Shown here piece by piece: positions 9,560 to 20,486 of a stretch of 64,000 nucleotides of DNA. The DNA is from Chrysogorgia sp. JL179-B06 (lineage: Eukaryota > Cnidaria > Anthozoa > Scleralcyonacea > Chrysogorgiidae), in the NCBI GenBank assembly GCA_035772405.1, contig JAYKKM010000428.1, positions 7,470,001-7,534,000 of the forward strand. The letters run 5' to 3'. The notes under the pieces were generated by a model. It searched no databases. It was given only the letters and a program-made list of their open reading frames with translations, and was not told the origin of the DNA. Position numbers and translations under genes: made by a program. Numbering within the stretch: position 1 is the first letter of the stretch; each line of letters starts with the position of its first letter.

Positions 9560-9735
9560 CTTAACCTTGTTCTGCCATTTGAGGTCTAGTGGCTCAATGG
9601 TTAGAGCGTCTGGCTAGCATTCAGAAGGTTGCGGGTTCGCGTCCAGTGTCTGGAGCTCAGAGTTTTTTTTATTGAGTATTTACAACTTAACACAGCTTGC
9701 ACAGCAAAACCTTTACAACTTTACAATCATCTAGC
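9560..9735 (+). mobile_element. tRNA-derived SINE, copy B
   Basis: The tRNA-like head (9584-9655) has a D-arm/box A and an anticodon stem TCTGG/TCAGA closing a 7-base loop with AGC at the anticodon position (Ala-like). Box B is GGTTCGCGTCC. The T stem does not pair well and a tail follows, so this is a SINE and not a working tRNA gene. It is an inverted counterpart of copy A. Confidence 0.75.
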
Positions 9736-10205
9736 TGCAACTACCTAACTAAACTAATACAAAGTTATTTCAAACTCAAATTTATCAAACCGTTATTTTA
9801 CTATATATGGGACGCTATGCTACATTCAATATTAGTCGTATAGACATCAAATTTTCAGAATTTGATCATTGAGTAAATAGATCTCAAACTTAAACCTCAA
9901 AAATGTAATACATGGTAAATATATGTTTTAGAAAATTTCTTTGGGCTCGACTGTGTATATCCGAATTTTGGCATTGTTGCAAACAAATTAAATATTTGAG
10001 ATAAATATTATATAAATTTATAATTTTTTGAGGTTTACATGTTGGATATATCTATTGGTTTTACATTAAACCTAATTTTATAGTTTTCTAGTCTTTACTT
10101 CTATTGCTATTCTGCTCCGAACAAGTGCCCTTTATTACCATGTTGTGGGTCGTTTCTAGGTTACCATGGTAACAGCACATATGAAATTGACTCATTTAGT
10201 GTCAG
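9736..10205. other. AT-rich intergenic DNA, nothing recognised
   Basis: No open frame, repeat pair or motif of note was found apart from the end of the SINE tail. Confidence 0.5.
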
Positions 10206-10783
10206 CATGGATAATAGAAAGACTGGATAGGAAACTAATATCACGTGTGACGTTTCCAGCGTGCTGATTGGTTAAGGCACCAGTTGATCGCGTGAAAACC
10301 TAGTTGAAAATTGTGACGTCATAAAATCTCCATAAATCGCAACTTTTATCAATATATACAGCTAAAAATGCTAGCCAAACTACCAAAAAATATGACAATG
10401 CCACTTTACGATGGAATATCCAACTACCATTACTCGTTTTAGGCGAAAAGTTCCAACTTTAGACGGCGAAAAACGCGTCGCAAATTTCAACTAAAACAAC
10501 GGTAGTTTTTGCGACGCCAGTTTCTTCACAACAAAAAGAAAACAGTTGAAACAAAGACGAACAACATTTACCTCGAACACTTAGTCGTAACTTATGCAGG
10601 TTTGTGAGACGATGCAACTTTTTGGAATCTCAATATAGCTACCTGAATACGAAAATATGTAGAAGTCAAAGAGAAACTCAGCAAAATCTGCATACTCGTG
10701 ACATCTTCGTGATATCACGATTTTCAACTAGGTTTTCACGCTGACGTCAGCTAGTTTCCTTTCCAGTCTTTTTATTATCCATG
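10206..10783. mobile_element. Non-autonomous transposon, GTGTCAG duplication
   Basis: The inverted termini are CATGGATAATAGAAAGACTGG (left) and its near-complement (right), and the inverted similarity extends further inward around CGTGAAAACCTAGTTGAAAA. GTGTCAG flanks both sides (10199-10205 and 10784-10790), a 7-8 bp duplication that fits a hAT-like element. There is no coding capacity. Confidence 0.7.
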
Positions 10784-10853
10784 GTGTCAGCATATGATAT
10801 CGTATAATTTCCATCCAAAATATGTTTGATAATACAAACAGTAAAGAATCTTA

Positions 10854-11323
10854 GGGACCATGCAAAAATTACCAAAAGGTTGGGCCGGTGGAAAAAAGAA
10901 AATTGTACAAAAAAAAGTTCTTGCCCTCCTTGCTTTCAAGGTAAAAAAAGTCTTTGCCCTGCTGTCAACCTTTAGGGTAAAAAGTCAATACCCTGCCGTA
11001 AATGTGTTGGTGGTCTGCCTAGTCGGCATTGACGCGTCCGAGAGGCAGCTAGATGTTATACAGATACTTACTGTATATATTATATTGTTTATAGTATTTA
11101 TATTATTTTAAAATATATAATATATTCTTCGATATATTATTCGTATAAGATTATACTCTTGGAGGTGTTATTAAGTCAATGTTTTAATAACAGAAAAAGT
11201 AGGTGCCCTGCTATTAGTTATTATAAAAAAATTAATGGCCCTGCCTTTCGTGTGACCAAAAAAAGTCATAGCCCTGCCATGTTTTCCACCGGCCCAGCCT
11301 TTTGGTAATTTTTACATGGTCCC
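10854..11323. mobile_element. Harbinger-like MITE, TTA duplication
   Basis: The terminal inverted repeats (over 40 bp) begin GGGACCATGCAAAAATTACC. TTA lies on both sides (10851-10853 and 11324-11326). An 83-residue open frame inside has no recognisable domain and is probably fortuitous. Confidence 0.78.
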
Positions 11324-11326
11324 TTA

Positions 11327-11770
11327 TTATTTTTGTGCAAGACCACCTTAAAAAAATGATGTGGCCCCAGAAAAGAAATAATATAATTAAATGTATATAG
11401 GCTATAGAATGAAATAGAGTGAATCTGTGTGGGACAAAGCTTTCAACACACGCATTTGTCGGACAGTCATGACAGCTAAAAACCAAACTGAAAGCGATAG
11501 AAACAGTCTACTGTACATCACAAAGGTGAACAACATCACATGAAGAGCCGTATGTTGACATCTATATTTTTGCGCATGTAAAACAAAATTTCACCAGCTG
11601 GATCCTAATTAGTAAGTGCGGCCGCTACCCAGCCCCATACTGTCAATGATACTGATCAAGGGCCATATGTCGTATAGCTATATAGATCCCCAACCCCCAA
11701 CAAACACATACACACGCACACACTTAGAACCTCAGCAACCTCTGTATGCTATTGTGTCGGAAAATGTTTA
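11327..11770. other. Intergenic DNA, nothing recognised
   Basis: Short open frames only, without recognisable domains. Confidence 0.45.
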
Positions 11771-11784
11771 CATCTCAGGTCGAA

Positions 11785-12305
11785 AAAATCGGATCGGTTC
11801 CTTTTTTATTTGAGTTTCCGATAGAGTTTTTTGCGCTGAACATCTTGGACAAATTTGTTTTGGACGTAGTGTCCTAGAAAGTAGTTTTTTTTCACTCTAA
11901 ATGTGGCAATTTTTGACAGGTAGACGTCCGGCTGAGGCGCGCGGTCAAATTATGTGTGTGACGTCACTGGTTATAGAGTCGCGTCAAACTTTCTTGCATT
12001 AAAGATGGCAACATCAAAGACCGAAGAAGACCGAAGAAGACCGAAGCCGAAGGAACGTTACGAAATTCGTGGACGTGGATAAAGTTTGTCCAAAAACACG
12101 GACCTAACTGGCAGCCATCGTCATACTCGGCACTTTGAACCTCGTTTTTACCTCCAACAACGAGATATCACCGTCAAACAGTTAGAGCCAGACAAACCAT
12201 TCCAAACAAAGAGATGGTTGGACAGAAAAAGTGCTTTTCCGACGATAGATACAGTGCGGCCGGAGCAACAACTTCACATTGTTTCACCTCGCGCGAACGC
12301 AGGCA
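11785..12305 (+). pseudogene. Broken THAP-like DNA-binding domain with a repeat-derived leader
   Basis: The leader (about 11785-11985) matches the sequence upstream of the P2X7-like gene at 17985-18175. From the ATG at 12005 a short basic stretch leads to WTWIKFVQKHGPNWQPSSYS (about 12070-12130). A stop then interrupts it. HFEPRFY and a downstream ...RKSAFPTID continue in another frame. THAP domains end with the same order: W...FV..H...W.PS..S.LCS.HF....Y, then AVPTI. The N-terminal C2CH cysteines were not found and the site is shifted in frame, so it is a fragment. A GT donor follows at about 12308. Confidence 0.5.
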
Positions 12306-12462
12306 GGTGATGTTAATCTTTATTTGCATGGAAGGCAAATATTCCTTAACCTATCTTATCATGCACATTTTGTAATTTCAATATAATTAAAGTATGATTG
12401 TATGCGTTTTCTTTCAGATTTTGCGGGAAACTAATTTGCATGCCACGTAAATAGCGGAACCA

Positions 12463-12742
12463 ATGGCAAATATGGATGCCACTGTTGACAATGAAGAAAG
12501 CTTTGCCGAATATGAAAGTCAATTACCTCGATGAAGACCTCGATGAAGACTTCGATGAAGACTTCGATGAAGAACTCGATGAAGACACGTCTTTTGCACC
12601 GACAACAACAAACATAATCAAACACAACAAATGCAAAAAGAAGGAGAACAACAGCAAAGAAGCAAAAAGCAAGAAATGCAACTTGCCAATGAAAGGACAT
12701 CCCGGTTCTCACTGTCCAGAAAACATTCAGTCTGTTGCATAA
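12463..12742 (+). CDS. Unrecognised acidic ORF with 12-bp internal repeats
   Basis: An open frame from 12476 to 12742 encodes 88 residues: a run of Asp-Glu repeats (DEDLDEDFDEDFDEELDED) followed by a Lys-rich, Asn-rich tail with a few Cys. It follows a TTTCTTTCAG-like acceptor near 12418, so it may be the second exon of the THAP-like gene. A second ATG at 12463 opens a different frame that stops after 23 codons. The repeated unit GATGAAGACTTC covers about 12529-12588. I do not recognise the protein. Confidence 0.35.
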
Positions 12743-14082
12743 ATATGATGGCAAAATTATAGAAAGATCACTCATTATCAGATGCTCTCTCTTGCCCTGA
12801 CACTATATGCTTCGCTACTTTTTGTGGTGAATCAATGCTTGACATGATTGTTGATTGGTCTATGGAGTTTTAAGAAGTCCTCCAGTTTTAAGCATAGCAT
12901 GCCAGAAGCCCACTTATACAAAAACACTAAATCCAAATATTCATGCCAGTAAGGTTTAGTTTCACTATATATACTACAGTAATAATATCTACACTTGTAG
13001 ATTAGCAAGTGAGAATAAGTTAGGAAAATAAAAAAATGTAAAACAAAACATGATCTCAGTTTTCTGGGTTTGTATTTCTCGTCGTCTGATACGTTTTCGA
13101 TGACCACTTCCTGTTAATTTAGGCCGATATTGCTCCGCTCTTAAATATATATTTTTCATTTCCATTGTAAACCGACAGACATAAGCATTTGTTACGAGAA
13201 GATACGTTATAGTTATTCATGGAGGTGTACGTATTACTGCGGGTATTGTTCAAACGGTTGTGTTTCATTTGTGCTTGTGTGTCTACTGCCTTCTAGTGGC
13301 TTTATTCTGGCCGGCGCGCGTCCCGAATATAACCCCTCCGCCAAACAAGCTACGAGTTACCGTTTCCTGTTTATAGGCTTTCTTATACACCCTGTGCTTA
13401 CACAAACAGTGAGACATAAGAGCAGGGGACATCCTGAATCCATTGAGAAACTTAATGTTCTTTCTTGAGATTTACTGCGTAAACAAGGACCCGAATTGAA
13501 AACATAGTCCTAACCTCAAACCCTACCCTAATCGTAACCCTAAACCTAATACTAACTCTTACGATAATGCTTTATGAGAAATAACAGCTAATTTAAATTT
13601 CGAATTTTACTGCCGATAATCGATCTAACGTCATTTCGGGATTTATATGAAACTTCACCCATATTTTAATATTGTTGAATTAACATTGAATATTTGAATT
13701 AATATTGAATGCCCTTCCATGGTAATTACGTGTCCAGTGCAATCATAGTGTACTTGAGACAACCGAAATTTACACATACAAAGTAACATAATAGCTCGTA
13801 GTAAAGCCACAGTCAAACATATTTTCATGGTTTCAAATTTCAATGACATTTAAATAATAGTCATGGCTATAGAAAAAACCCGCGCATGTCAGTAACTATA
13901 CGATCACTACACTATACGATCAAATTGCAATCATATATAAGAATACATAGTAAAGTGTAGTCGCGGTGTAGATGAGTCTTAAGGTAAACTGCAAAAGAAT
14001 TTTCGCAAATATTTAAAACTTTTCTGTAACAATTATCGAGAGACATACAGTACTGCCTAGAATTAACCTAACAGAAACCGCG

Positions 14083-14215
14083 GTTTACCGGGGTTCATCC
14101 GCGGATCATCCGCGGATCATCCGCGGTTCAACCTGGGTTCATCTCCGGTTCAACCGAAGGCGATCCTCGGTCGATCGGCGGTCGAACCTCGGTCGGTCCG
14201 CGGTTCAACCTAGCG
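14083..14215. repeat. Imperfect CCGCGG/ATCCGCGG-type tandem repeat
   Basis: GC-rich short units (TCATCCGCGGA and TCAACC variants) form a subterminal array just inside the left end of the element at 14048. Confidence 0.7.
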
Positions 14216-14474
14216 TAACCTAACCGCAATATTAACCGCAATCGCATTTCGGAATATGTCGTTTATTTCCGAAGTTTGGCGTCGTTTGACACATGGTTTA
14301 AGTTCTGTTGCAGTTCGAAGAAATGGGAAAGTTGTCAAAATAATGAAATATGCTAAGTTACGGCAGCGATGTAGAATATTACTTATTTCAGAATATAATA
14401 TCGTTTGCTATGAATTTGATAATATCGTTTGGGAGAACTTGTGGCAACTTAAAATAAATACTTGTGCATTATCA

Positions 14475-15342
14475 CAGGGAGCCGTAACGTGAAGCGAGTT
14501 TATAAACAGCGAACTAGGAGTTTATTAGTGAAGCGAGTTTAACAGTAAAGCGGGTTTGTTTGGTATTTTTACACAAGAATTGTATTAAATCGCTATTAAA
14601 ATGTTCTTACTTGTTGATTTTGTCGACAATCGGGACAAATTACAGACAACCAGACGAGAAAGGCAATGAGTCAGTGTTTACATCAAATAATTCGGAAGGC
14701 CGTTGACTGTGCGTCTCGCGGTAGTGATTTCGGTAGTGATTTGTTTTGACGTCTAATGTAGTTGTTAGGTAAAATCTTAGCTTGAAAATCGGCTACATGA
14801 TAGATTAAAGGTTAATGTTCACAGTCGTTTTGAAAATTTTGTAATTGAAAGCTGTGGTAACTTATATATTGGAAACATTTTTAGTGGAGACCTTTCGTAT
14901 CATCTGTGCCCCGACTTGAGTCGACCACCGGAAGTTAATTAGTCAAACATATCATCTGTCAATCTTTTACACAAAATATATAATCTAGAGGCCCTTTACA
15001 CGAGACCAACCCGGGTCGACCCGTCTAATAATAATAAACTAACAATAATAAACTGCTGTTAGCGTTTACACGACAGCCGGGTTAATATATTCATGTAAAC
15101 ACGGGTTGACTTGACCCCGGGCTCGTGTAAAGTGTCGGCAATACGATACCCGGGTAAGTTTCCATTTTTCCGCGCCAAGCCGCAAGCATGGCAAGTTCGA
15201 GCGCTCGTAAAGAAAAAACTCCTCAATGGCAATGGCAGTGACCAGTGGTCATAGACTGCACCAGCGCTCGGATATATATTAATAACAAATAAACCCGCTT
15301 TATTGTTAAACTCGCTTCACTAATAGACGTTACGGCTCCCTG
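14475..15342. mobile_element. Nested element with CAGGGAGCCGTAACG termini
   Basis: The inverted ends CAGGGAGCCGTAACG (14475) and CGTTACGGCTCCCTG (to 15342) enclose about 870 bp. The inverted similarity continues inward through GTGAAGCGAGTTTAACA. No coding domain or clear duplication was found. It lies wholly within the 14048-16286 element. Confidence 0.6.
14994..15132. mobile_element. Palindromic MITE nested in the nested element
   Basis: CTTTACACGAG at the left and CTCGTGTAAAG at the right enclose a palindrome with CCGGGT-rich arms. It is similar in its ends to the MITE at 659-760. Confidence 0.6.
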
Positions 15343-16136
15343 TGGCATCACGTTACCTGCCTAATCGCTATTCAATCCAATAAAAACAGTCCGACGATTC
15401 TACCGTAGACTTGCAATCTGCAATTTAGCGAAAAAACTGCCTTGCTATAGTACACTGCCCAATCTTTAACGCTTGATGATTTTGTCGTCTTATATGACAT
15501 GTTGGCGGCATATTGAATCAATATGATTTGTCGATTTATGCCCACAGGCAGTGAAAGGTAGCGAGACTCATATACATACTCCAATTTAAAAGCTCTTGTT
15601 ATATGACTGTGTTTCTGGAGCATTCTAACTCGCACAATTAATTCAACAAACAAGTAATTTACGCCGGAAATACGCGCGCCGATGTACGTTGCTAAAAATA
15701 TTAACAGTTCACCACCTTTTCACTTTGACAAGACCCGTTTTTCCAGTCGTATTACTTTAAATTTTAAAGGTCATACTCTGATGAACTCCTAGGCTCGAAA
15801 CATTAGTATTTCGTGACTAAAAATCTTGGCAGTTTACCACCTTTTCACTTTGCAATTTGTCATTTACACTCGTTCTTAATAACGACACACAGCCATACAT
15901 GTGGTCGAAGTAAGAATCAATATCATACATAAAGAATGTAGTTTGACCAACTCAGACAAAACACTCTTACAATAACGTATAAATCACCGTTTGCCGACAC
16001 AATAGCGTCCAAAATACTCATTGAATAGATCTAATTTCATTTGCTTTCGTGTTCTTACGATCGGGCGAGATCGGAATCCGAAGTGTACGGTCGCCAATAC
16101 TCTTGCGGTTGCGGTCGAATGTGTGGACCGCAACAT

Positions 16137-16258
16137 CACCGCAACCGAACCGCAACCGAACCGCAACCGAACCGCAACCGAACCGCAAACGAACCGCAAC
16201 CGAACCGCAATCTAACTGCAACCGAACCGCAAACGAACCGCAACCGAACCGCAACCGC
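16137..16258 (+). repeat. 11-bp tandem repeat CCGCAACCGAA
   Basis: About 11 copies with a few variants (CCGCAAACGAA, CCGCAATCTAA) lie just inside the right end of the 14048-16286 element. The overlapping open frames in all readings are artefacts of this array. Confidence 0.9.
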
Positions 16259-17777
16259 AGTGTTAGGTTAATTCTAGGCAGTACTGTAGCTGTACGTATG
16301 AAATAGACTATAGTAAATAGTGAACCACAGAACTTTTGCACTTTCAACATATATATTCCATATCTTTCACTCTGTTAGTTTATAGACAGAAGATATATTC
16401 CATTTCCTCTAGTCTTATTAAAAAATTGGAGGTAAAAAATATGACTTCCAAACTCGTTCCTGTACGTAAGACACCCAACGTTTAATCTATATAGGTGTTA
16501 ATTGAGATGTTGACTGCCTACCGCTTCTAAATTGTTTAAACTGATTGTTTATTATGGTTGGACTATTAGTAAAGTGTAACACGAATCAAATATATGATCA
16601 AAAAGCAATCAAATTCGTTGCAGCTGACGAATAAAACTCTGGGCAACACAAAAGCTAGATATTTCCAAACAAAGAAAGAGAAAAGAGTCTCTACCACGTT
16701 AAATTGTTTCCCCTGCATTCGGCACAAGGTCATTTGCACAAGTTACTAATTATGTTGACGTCACTCGAAATGTTTGGTGGTTATTATAAATAGGCTGCAG
16801 GGAAATGAATGCAGTGGAAATCGTGGTATAGCCATTATCGAAAAGAACTCTAAAGATCGACTCAAGCACAAAAAGAGAAGATTATTTTTAAGGCATGGAA
16901 AGTTTGAATGAATATATATCTGTAATTCTATGTCGTAATACTCGTATGAACGCATGTACTATTGATATGAACATGAGATAACCCCCATCATAGCACCGAT
17001 GAACACTAAAGAGTAACAGTAATATGAACAGTCACATGGAGACATTTAAGGGCGACCAATTTTGTTTTGTTTTTTGAGATCGATCATGACAGAGCGACCC
17101 GAACAAGTCCACTTCTATCAGGCCCGATTAGGTGAAGTTAGGTCGATCTATAGTGTACAGTATATGAACGCGAAGCGTCTTATATACTGAATAGAACATA
17201 AAGTGAATAATCGTTAAAGGTTAATTGTCTTTTTTAAACTTTCTGTCGCCCATTCCGACTTTTCCTTTGACCCTGAAACCTGTTCAGCAGCTGCTAAACA
17301 CCATCAGATATCGTATCTAGCCTATGTTCAGACCGCGCACCCATTTTAATTGCGTCGAGTTAAGACCCATTTGGATTTGCTCCGAGATCAGTCTATTGAT
17401 TCGTCACAAGATCAACCTCGAAGTTCAATGCCGGACGCTCTCGCCGTCGAAGAATGGCATTGTTTTGTGATAGATTTAAGATCAAAGCGCCGCTCCGATT
17501 CGCTGTTGTCGTATAGGTTGCTCCTTTTTTCCCCTATATTTTCAATCGTATAACTTTCTCAATTCCGAGCCGCGGAAGACCATGAAGTTGCATTTTTGGC
17601 AATTGATCCCGGTTGGGTCTCAAAGTATATGATTCGACACTTATTTAACTTTTCCAGTTCATCTGATTCACTACCAAGCGTACATGCCAAATATTAGCTT
17701 TAATATACCATATTGCATCACCGGCATTATGACCCATTATGCAGTAATACTGAACTCGTGGCTAAGCTCACTGCAAC

Positions 17778-17850
17778 GGCTTCTAATAGCTCAGTTGGTT
17801 AGAGAGCAGAGATACAGGGTCGCGCTGGTTAGTAAATTCCAAGCCAGAAG
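17778..17850 (+). repeat. Degenerate tRNA-like segment within the big repeat
   Basis: TAATAGCTCAGTTGGTTAGAG resembles box A of a tRNA. The box B region is altered. Counterparts lie at 20412-20486 and 28598-28675 on the minus strand. This is a SINE relic carried by the repeat and not a functional tRNA gene. Confidence 0.55.
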
Positions 17851-18235
17851 GCCTTGAAGCTGCATTTTTCGCAAGTCATATCCCTGTTGGGTATCAAAGT
17901 ATATGATTATAAACTCGTAATTTACTCTAACTTTTCCTTCATCTTTTTTTACCAATTCCTTTTACGCTGCACGTTTGTGAAACGAAATTTTCGGTTCCTT
18001 TTTATTTGATTTTCTGATAGAGTTTTTTGCCCTGAACATCGTGGGAAAATTTGTTTTGATGTAGTGTCCTAGAAAGTAGATTTTTTTCACTCTAAAAGTG
18101 GCAATTTTTCACAAGTAGACGTCCGTGGTCTGAGACCCAATTAATGAGCTCGACGTCACTGGTTAGAATCGTGTTTTGATCTTGCAACTTTTACATTGCG
18201 AAACTTGTTGGAAAGGGCTGCATATTTGTGTGAAA

Positions 18236-19242
18236 ATGTCAGAGTGCACCGAATCGAGTGCAGACTATTCTAGTGAAGCAGTGACGGCAATGGCAACGAA
18301 AACTTGGTGTTTGAAGGTAATTTATTGCCTTACCAAGAAGAGCCACTTGCTACGAGCGAAGATAATGAAGATATGAAGACAACGACGAAGATGGTATTAC
18401 CAGAGCGGTTTTGGAGCAACCATATGAAAAAGAATTACCAAAAGAGAGCTGGTAAGTCGTCGCATATGTCCTTATAATATTTATAAATTAAAAACACGGA
18501 CAAGGATGTTTTTATATACAGTGTATGCTTAACTTGAAACTACAGTATTATAAGTATATTAACTTTCCCCAGGTGCACGTGTGGCAACTGTGATCATTCG
18601 CTTCTTGTTGGTTCTTGTGAATTTCGTTTCTGTAAAGAGATTGCTGAAGTGACAGGAAAATTCACGTTTGAAAGATTGGAAGTCGGGTACATATTAAGTC
18701 ACGCAGATTTCAATCCTTTGACAAATAGAACTGTTCTATTGCAAGTTGATCGTTTGCTAAAACCTAAAAGTGGTAAACGCTACAAGCAGTATGGTCACAC
18801 AGAAAACGAGATACATATTAAACAGATAATTATGTACAAGCCTTTCATTGCAAGATTATTTGGAAATTTTACACTGTACCGTACCCATAAATTAAACTCT
18901 AATATACCTAACCCTCATAAATAAACTAAATTACCTAACCCTAAAAACCCTAAAACCTAACCCTAGATGACAACCCTAACTAATCTAACCCCAAATATTA
19001 CCGTAAGATAAGAATTATGCCATGTTGATTCGTCGTATAACATGACTCGGGTACGGTAAAGTGTAAACTACCTGATTATTTCATTTAGAGAATAAACAAA
19101 ATAGAATATAGTTTATTTTCATAATTTTCTTTTAGGTTTTTACGTGCAGTTGCCTATGGATCGATGGTTGGCAAGATGGCTGTTCGGTGAAATTGGCTGG
19201 GAAAACACTCGACCACTAGCTGCCTGTATTTACCAGGCATAA
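18236..19242 (+). pseudogene. P2X7-like intracellular-domain gene, decayed, three exons
   Basis: Candidate exons are 18236-18451 (donor G|GTAAGT), 18573-about 18815 (acceptor CCCCAG) and 19136-19242 (acceptor TTTTAG, stop TAA). The first has a PYQ.EPLAT motif before an acidic stretch. The second has a CTCGNC cysteine motif. The last reads YVQLPMDRWLARWLFGEIGW and ends with RPLAACIYQA. The order PYQFEP, C-C-GNC, then W..G...R..PAC resembles the P2X7 C-terminal domain family, which is often free-standing in cnidarian genomes. Frameshifts break the first two exons. The gene sits at the centre of the giant inverted repeat. No ion-channel segment is present, so it is not a P2X receptor. Confidence 0.5.
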
Positions 19243-19489
19243 TTATTATCTTACGGTAATATTTGGGGTTAGATTAGTTAGGGTTATCATTTAGGGTTAG
19301 GTTTTAGTGCTTTATAGGGTTATGGTTTTTAGGGTTAGGTAATTTAGTTTATTTATGAGGGTTAGGTATTAGAGTTTACTTGGGTACGGTAAAGTGTAAA
19401 ATTTCCAAATAATCTTGCAATGAAAGGCTTGTATATAATTATATATGCAATATGTATCTATTTAAAAATGCTTAATCGTTTTCTCTGTG

Positions 19490-20010
19490 ACCATTCTGCT
19501 TGTAGCGTTTACCACTTTTAGCTTTTAGCAAAGGACCAACTTGCAATAGAACAGTTCTATTTGTCAAAGGATTGAAATCTGCGTGACTTAATATGCACCC
19601 GACTTCCAAAATTTTCAAACGTGAATTTTCCTGTCGCTTCACCAATCTCTTTATACAGCAACGAAATTCACGAGAACCAACAAGAAGCGAATGATCACAG
19701 TTGCCACACGTGCACCTGGGGAAAGTTAATATACTTATAATACCTTAGCTTGTCCGTGTTTTAAATTGATAAATATTATAAGGACATATGCGACGACTTA
19801 CCAGCTCTCTGTTCGTAATTCTTTTTCATATCGTTGCTCCAAACCGCTCTGGTAATACCATCTTCGTCGTTGTCTTCATATCTCGTAGCAAGTGGTTCTA
19901 CTTGGTAAGGTAAAAAATTACCTTCAAACACCAAGTTTTCGTTGCCATTGCCGTCACTCATTCACTAGAATAGTCTGCACTCGATTCGGTATCTGACATT
20001 TTCAAACAAA
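19490..20010 (-). pseudogene. Inverted partial copy of the P2X7-like gene
   Basis: On the minus strand, an open stretch around 19961-19803 reads NENLVFEGNFLPYQVEPLAT and continues through an acidic region to a GTAAGT donor near 19798. The second exon (about 19710-19495) has CTCGNCDHSLLVG, CC and ILSHADFNPLTNRTVLLQV. This copy is better preserved in exons 1-2 than the plus-strand copy. It lacks its own last exon because the arm ends there. A frameshift precedes SDGNGNEN. Confidence 0.5.
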
Positions 20011-20411
20011 TATACAGCCCTTTCCAACAAGCTTCGCAATGTAAAAGTTGCAAGATCAAAACACGACTCCAACCAGTGACGTCACGAGCTCATTAATTGG
20101 GTCACAGACCACGGACGTCTACTTGTCAAAAATTGCCACTTTTAGAGTAAAAAAATCTACTTTCTAAGACACTACGTCCAAAACAAATTTTCCCACGATG
20201 TTCAGCGGAAAAAACTCTATCAGAAACTCTAATAAAAAGGAACCGAAAATTTCGTTTCATAAACACTTTAAGAAAATGAAGGATAATTCACAAACGTGCA
20301 GCGTAAAAGGAATTGGTAAAAAAAGATGAAGGAAAAGTTATAGTAAATTACGAGTTTATAATCATATACTGTGATACCCATGCAACTGGACTATGACTTG
20401 CGAAAAATGCA

Positions 20412-20486
20412 GCTTCAAGGCCTTCTGGCTTGGAATTAACTAACCAGCGCGACCCTGGATCTCTGCGCTCTAACCGACTGAGCTAT
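20412..20486 (-). repeat. Degenerate tRNA-like segment (right-arm copy)
   Basis: The minus-strand reading CTTCTAATAGCTCAGTCGGT is the inverted counterpart of 17778-17850. Box B is degenerate. Confidence 0.5.

Larger units (their letters stand above)
14048..16286. mobile_element. 2.2-kb TA-flanked transposon with perfect 26-bp termini
   Basis: The ends are CAGTACTGCCTAGAATTAAC on the left and its reverse complement on the right, flanked by TA (14046-14047 and 16287-16288). The other repeat arm (near 22075-22110) lacks the insertion. These features suggest a Tc1/mariner-like target. No transposase is recognised. GC-rich degenerate repeats sit near both ends, and other elements are nested inside. 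Confidence 0.75.
12845..19020. repeat. Left arm of a giant imperfect inverted repeat
   Basis: Apart from a nested element at 14048-16286, this arm is the inverted counterpart of 19239-22890. Landmarks include the telomere-like block at about 18900-18990 matching 19260-19380, and CTGCAGGGAAATGAATGCAG near 16795. GAAGTCCTCCAGTTTTAAGC near 12875 matches 22850. Arms are clearly homologous with scattered indels and substitutions. Confidence 0.8.

Noticed and set aside
9584..9655. Possible tRNA-Ala(AGC) gene
   Set aside because: The D arm and anticodon stem fit, but the T stem does not pair, a SINE tail follows, and inverted copies with the same tail lie nearby. It is a tRNA-derived SINE.
16021..16350. 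Overlapping open frames with TATEPQPNRNR-type repeats
   Set aside because: They come from the 11-bp CCGCAACCGAA array, which lacks stops in most frames.
17778..17850. Possible tRNA gene
   Set aside because: Only box A is convincing. Box B is altered in all three repeat copies, so it is a relic.
18236..19242. A P2X receptor ion channel gene
   Set aside because: Only the P2X7-type cytoplasmic domain pattern is present. There are no channel transmembrane segments or ectodomain cysteines.
18900..19380. Internal telomere array (CCCTAA/TTAGGG)
   Set aside because: The units are irregular and interrupted (CCCTAAAA, CCTAACCCTAG), and the two blocks are parts of the inverted arms. It is not a true telomere repeat.
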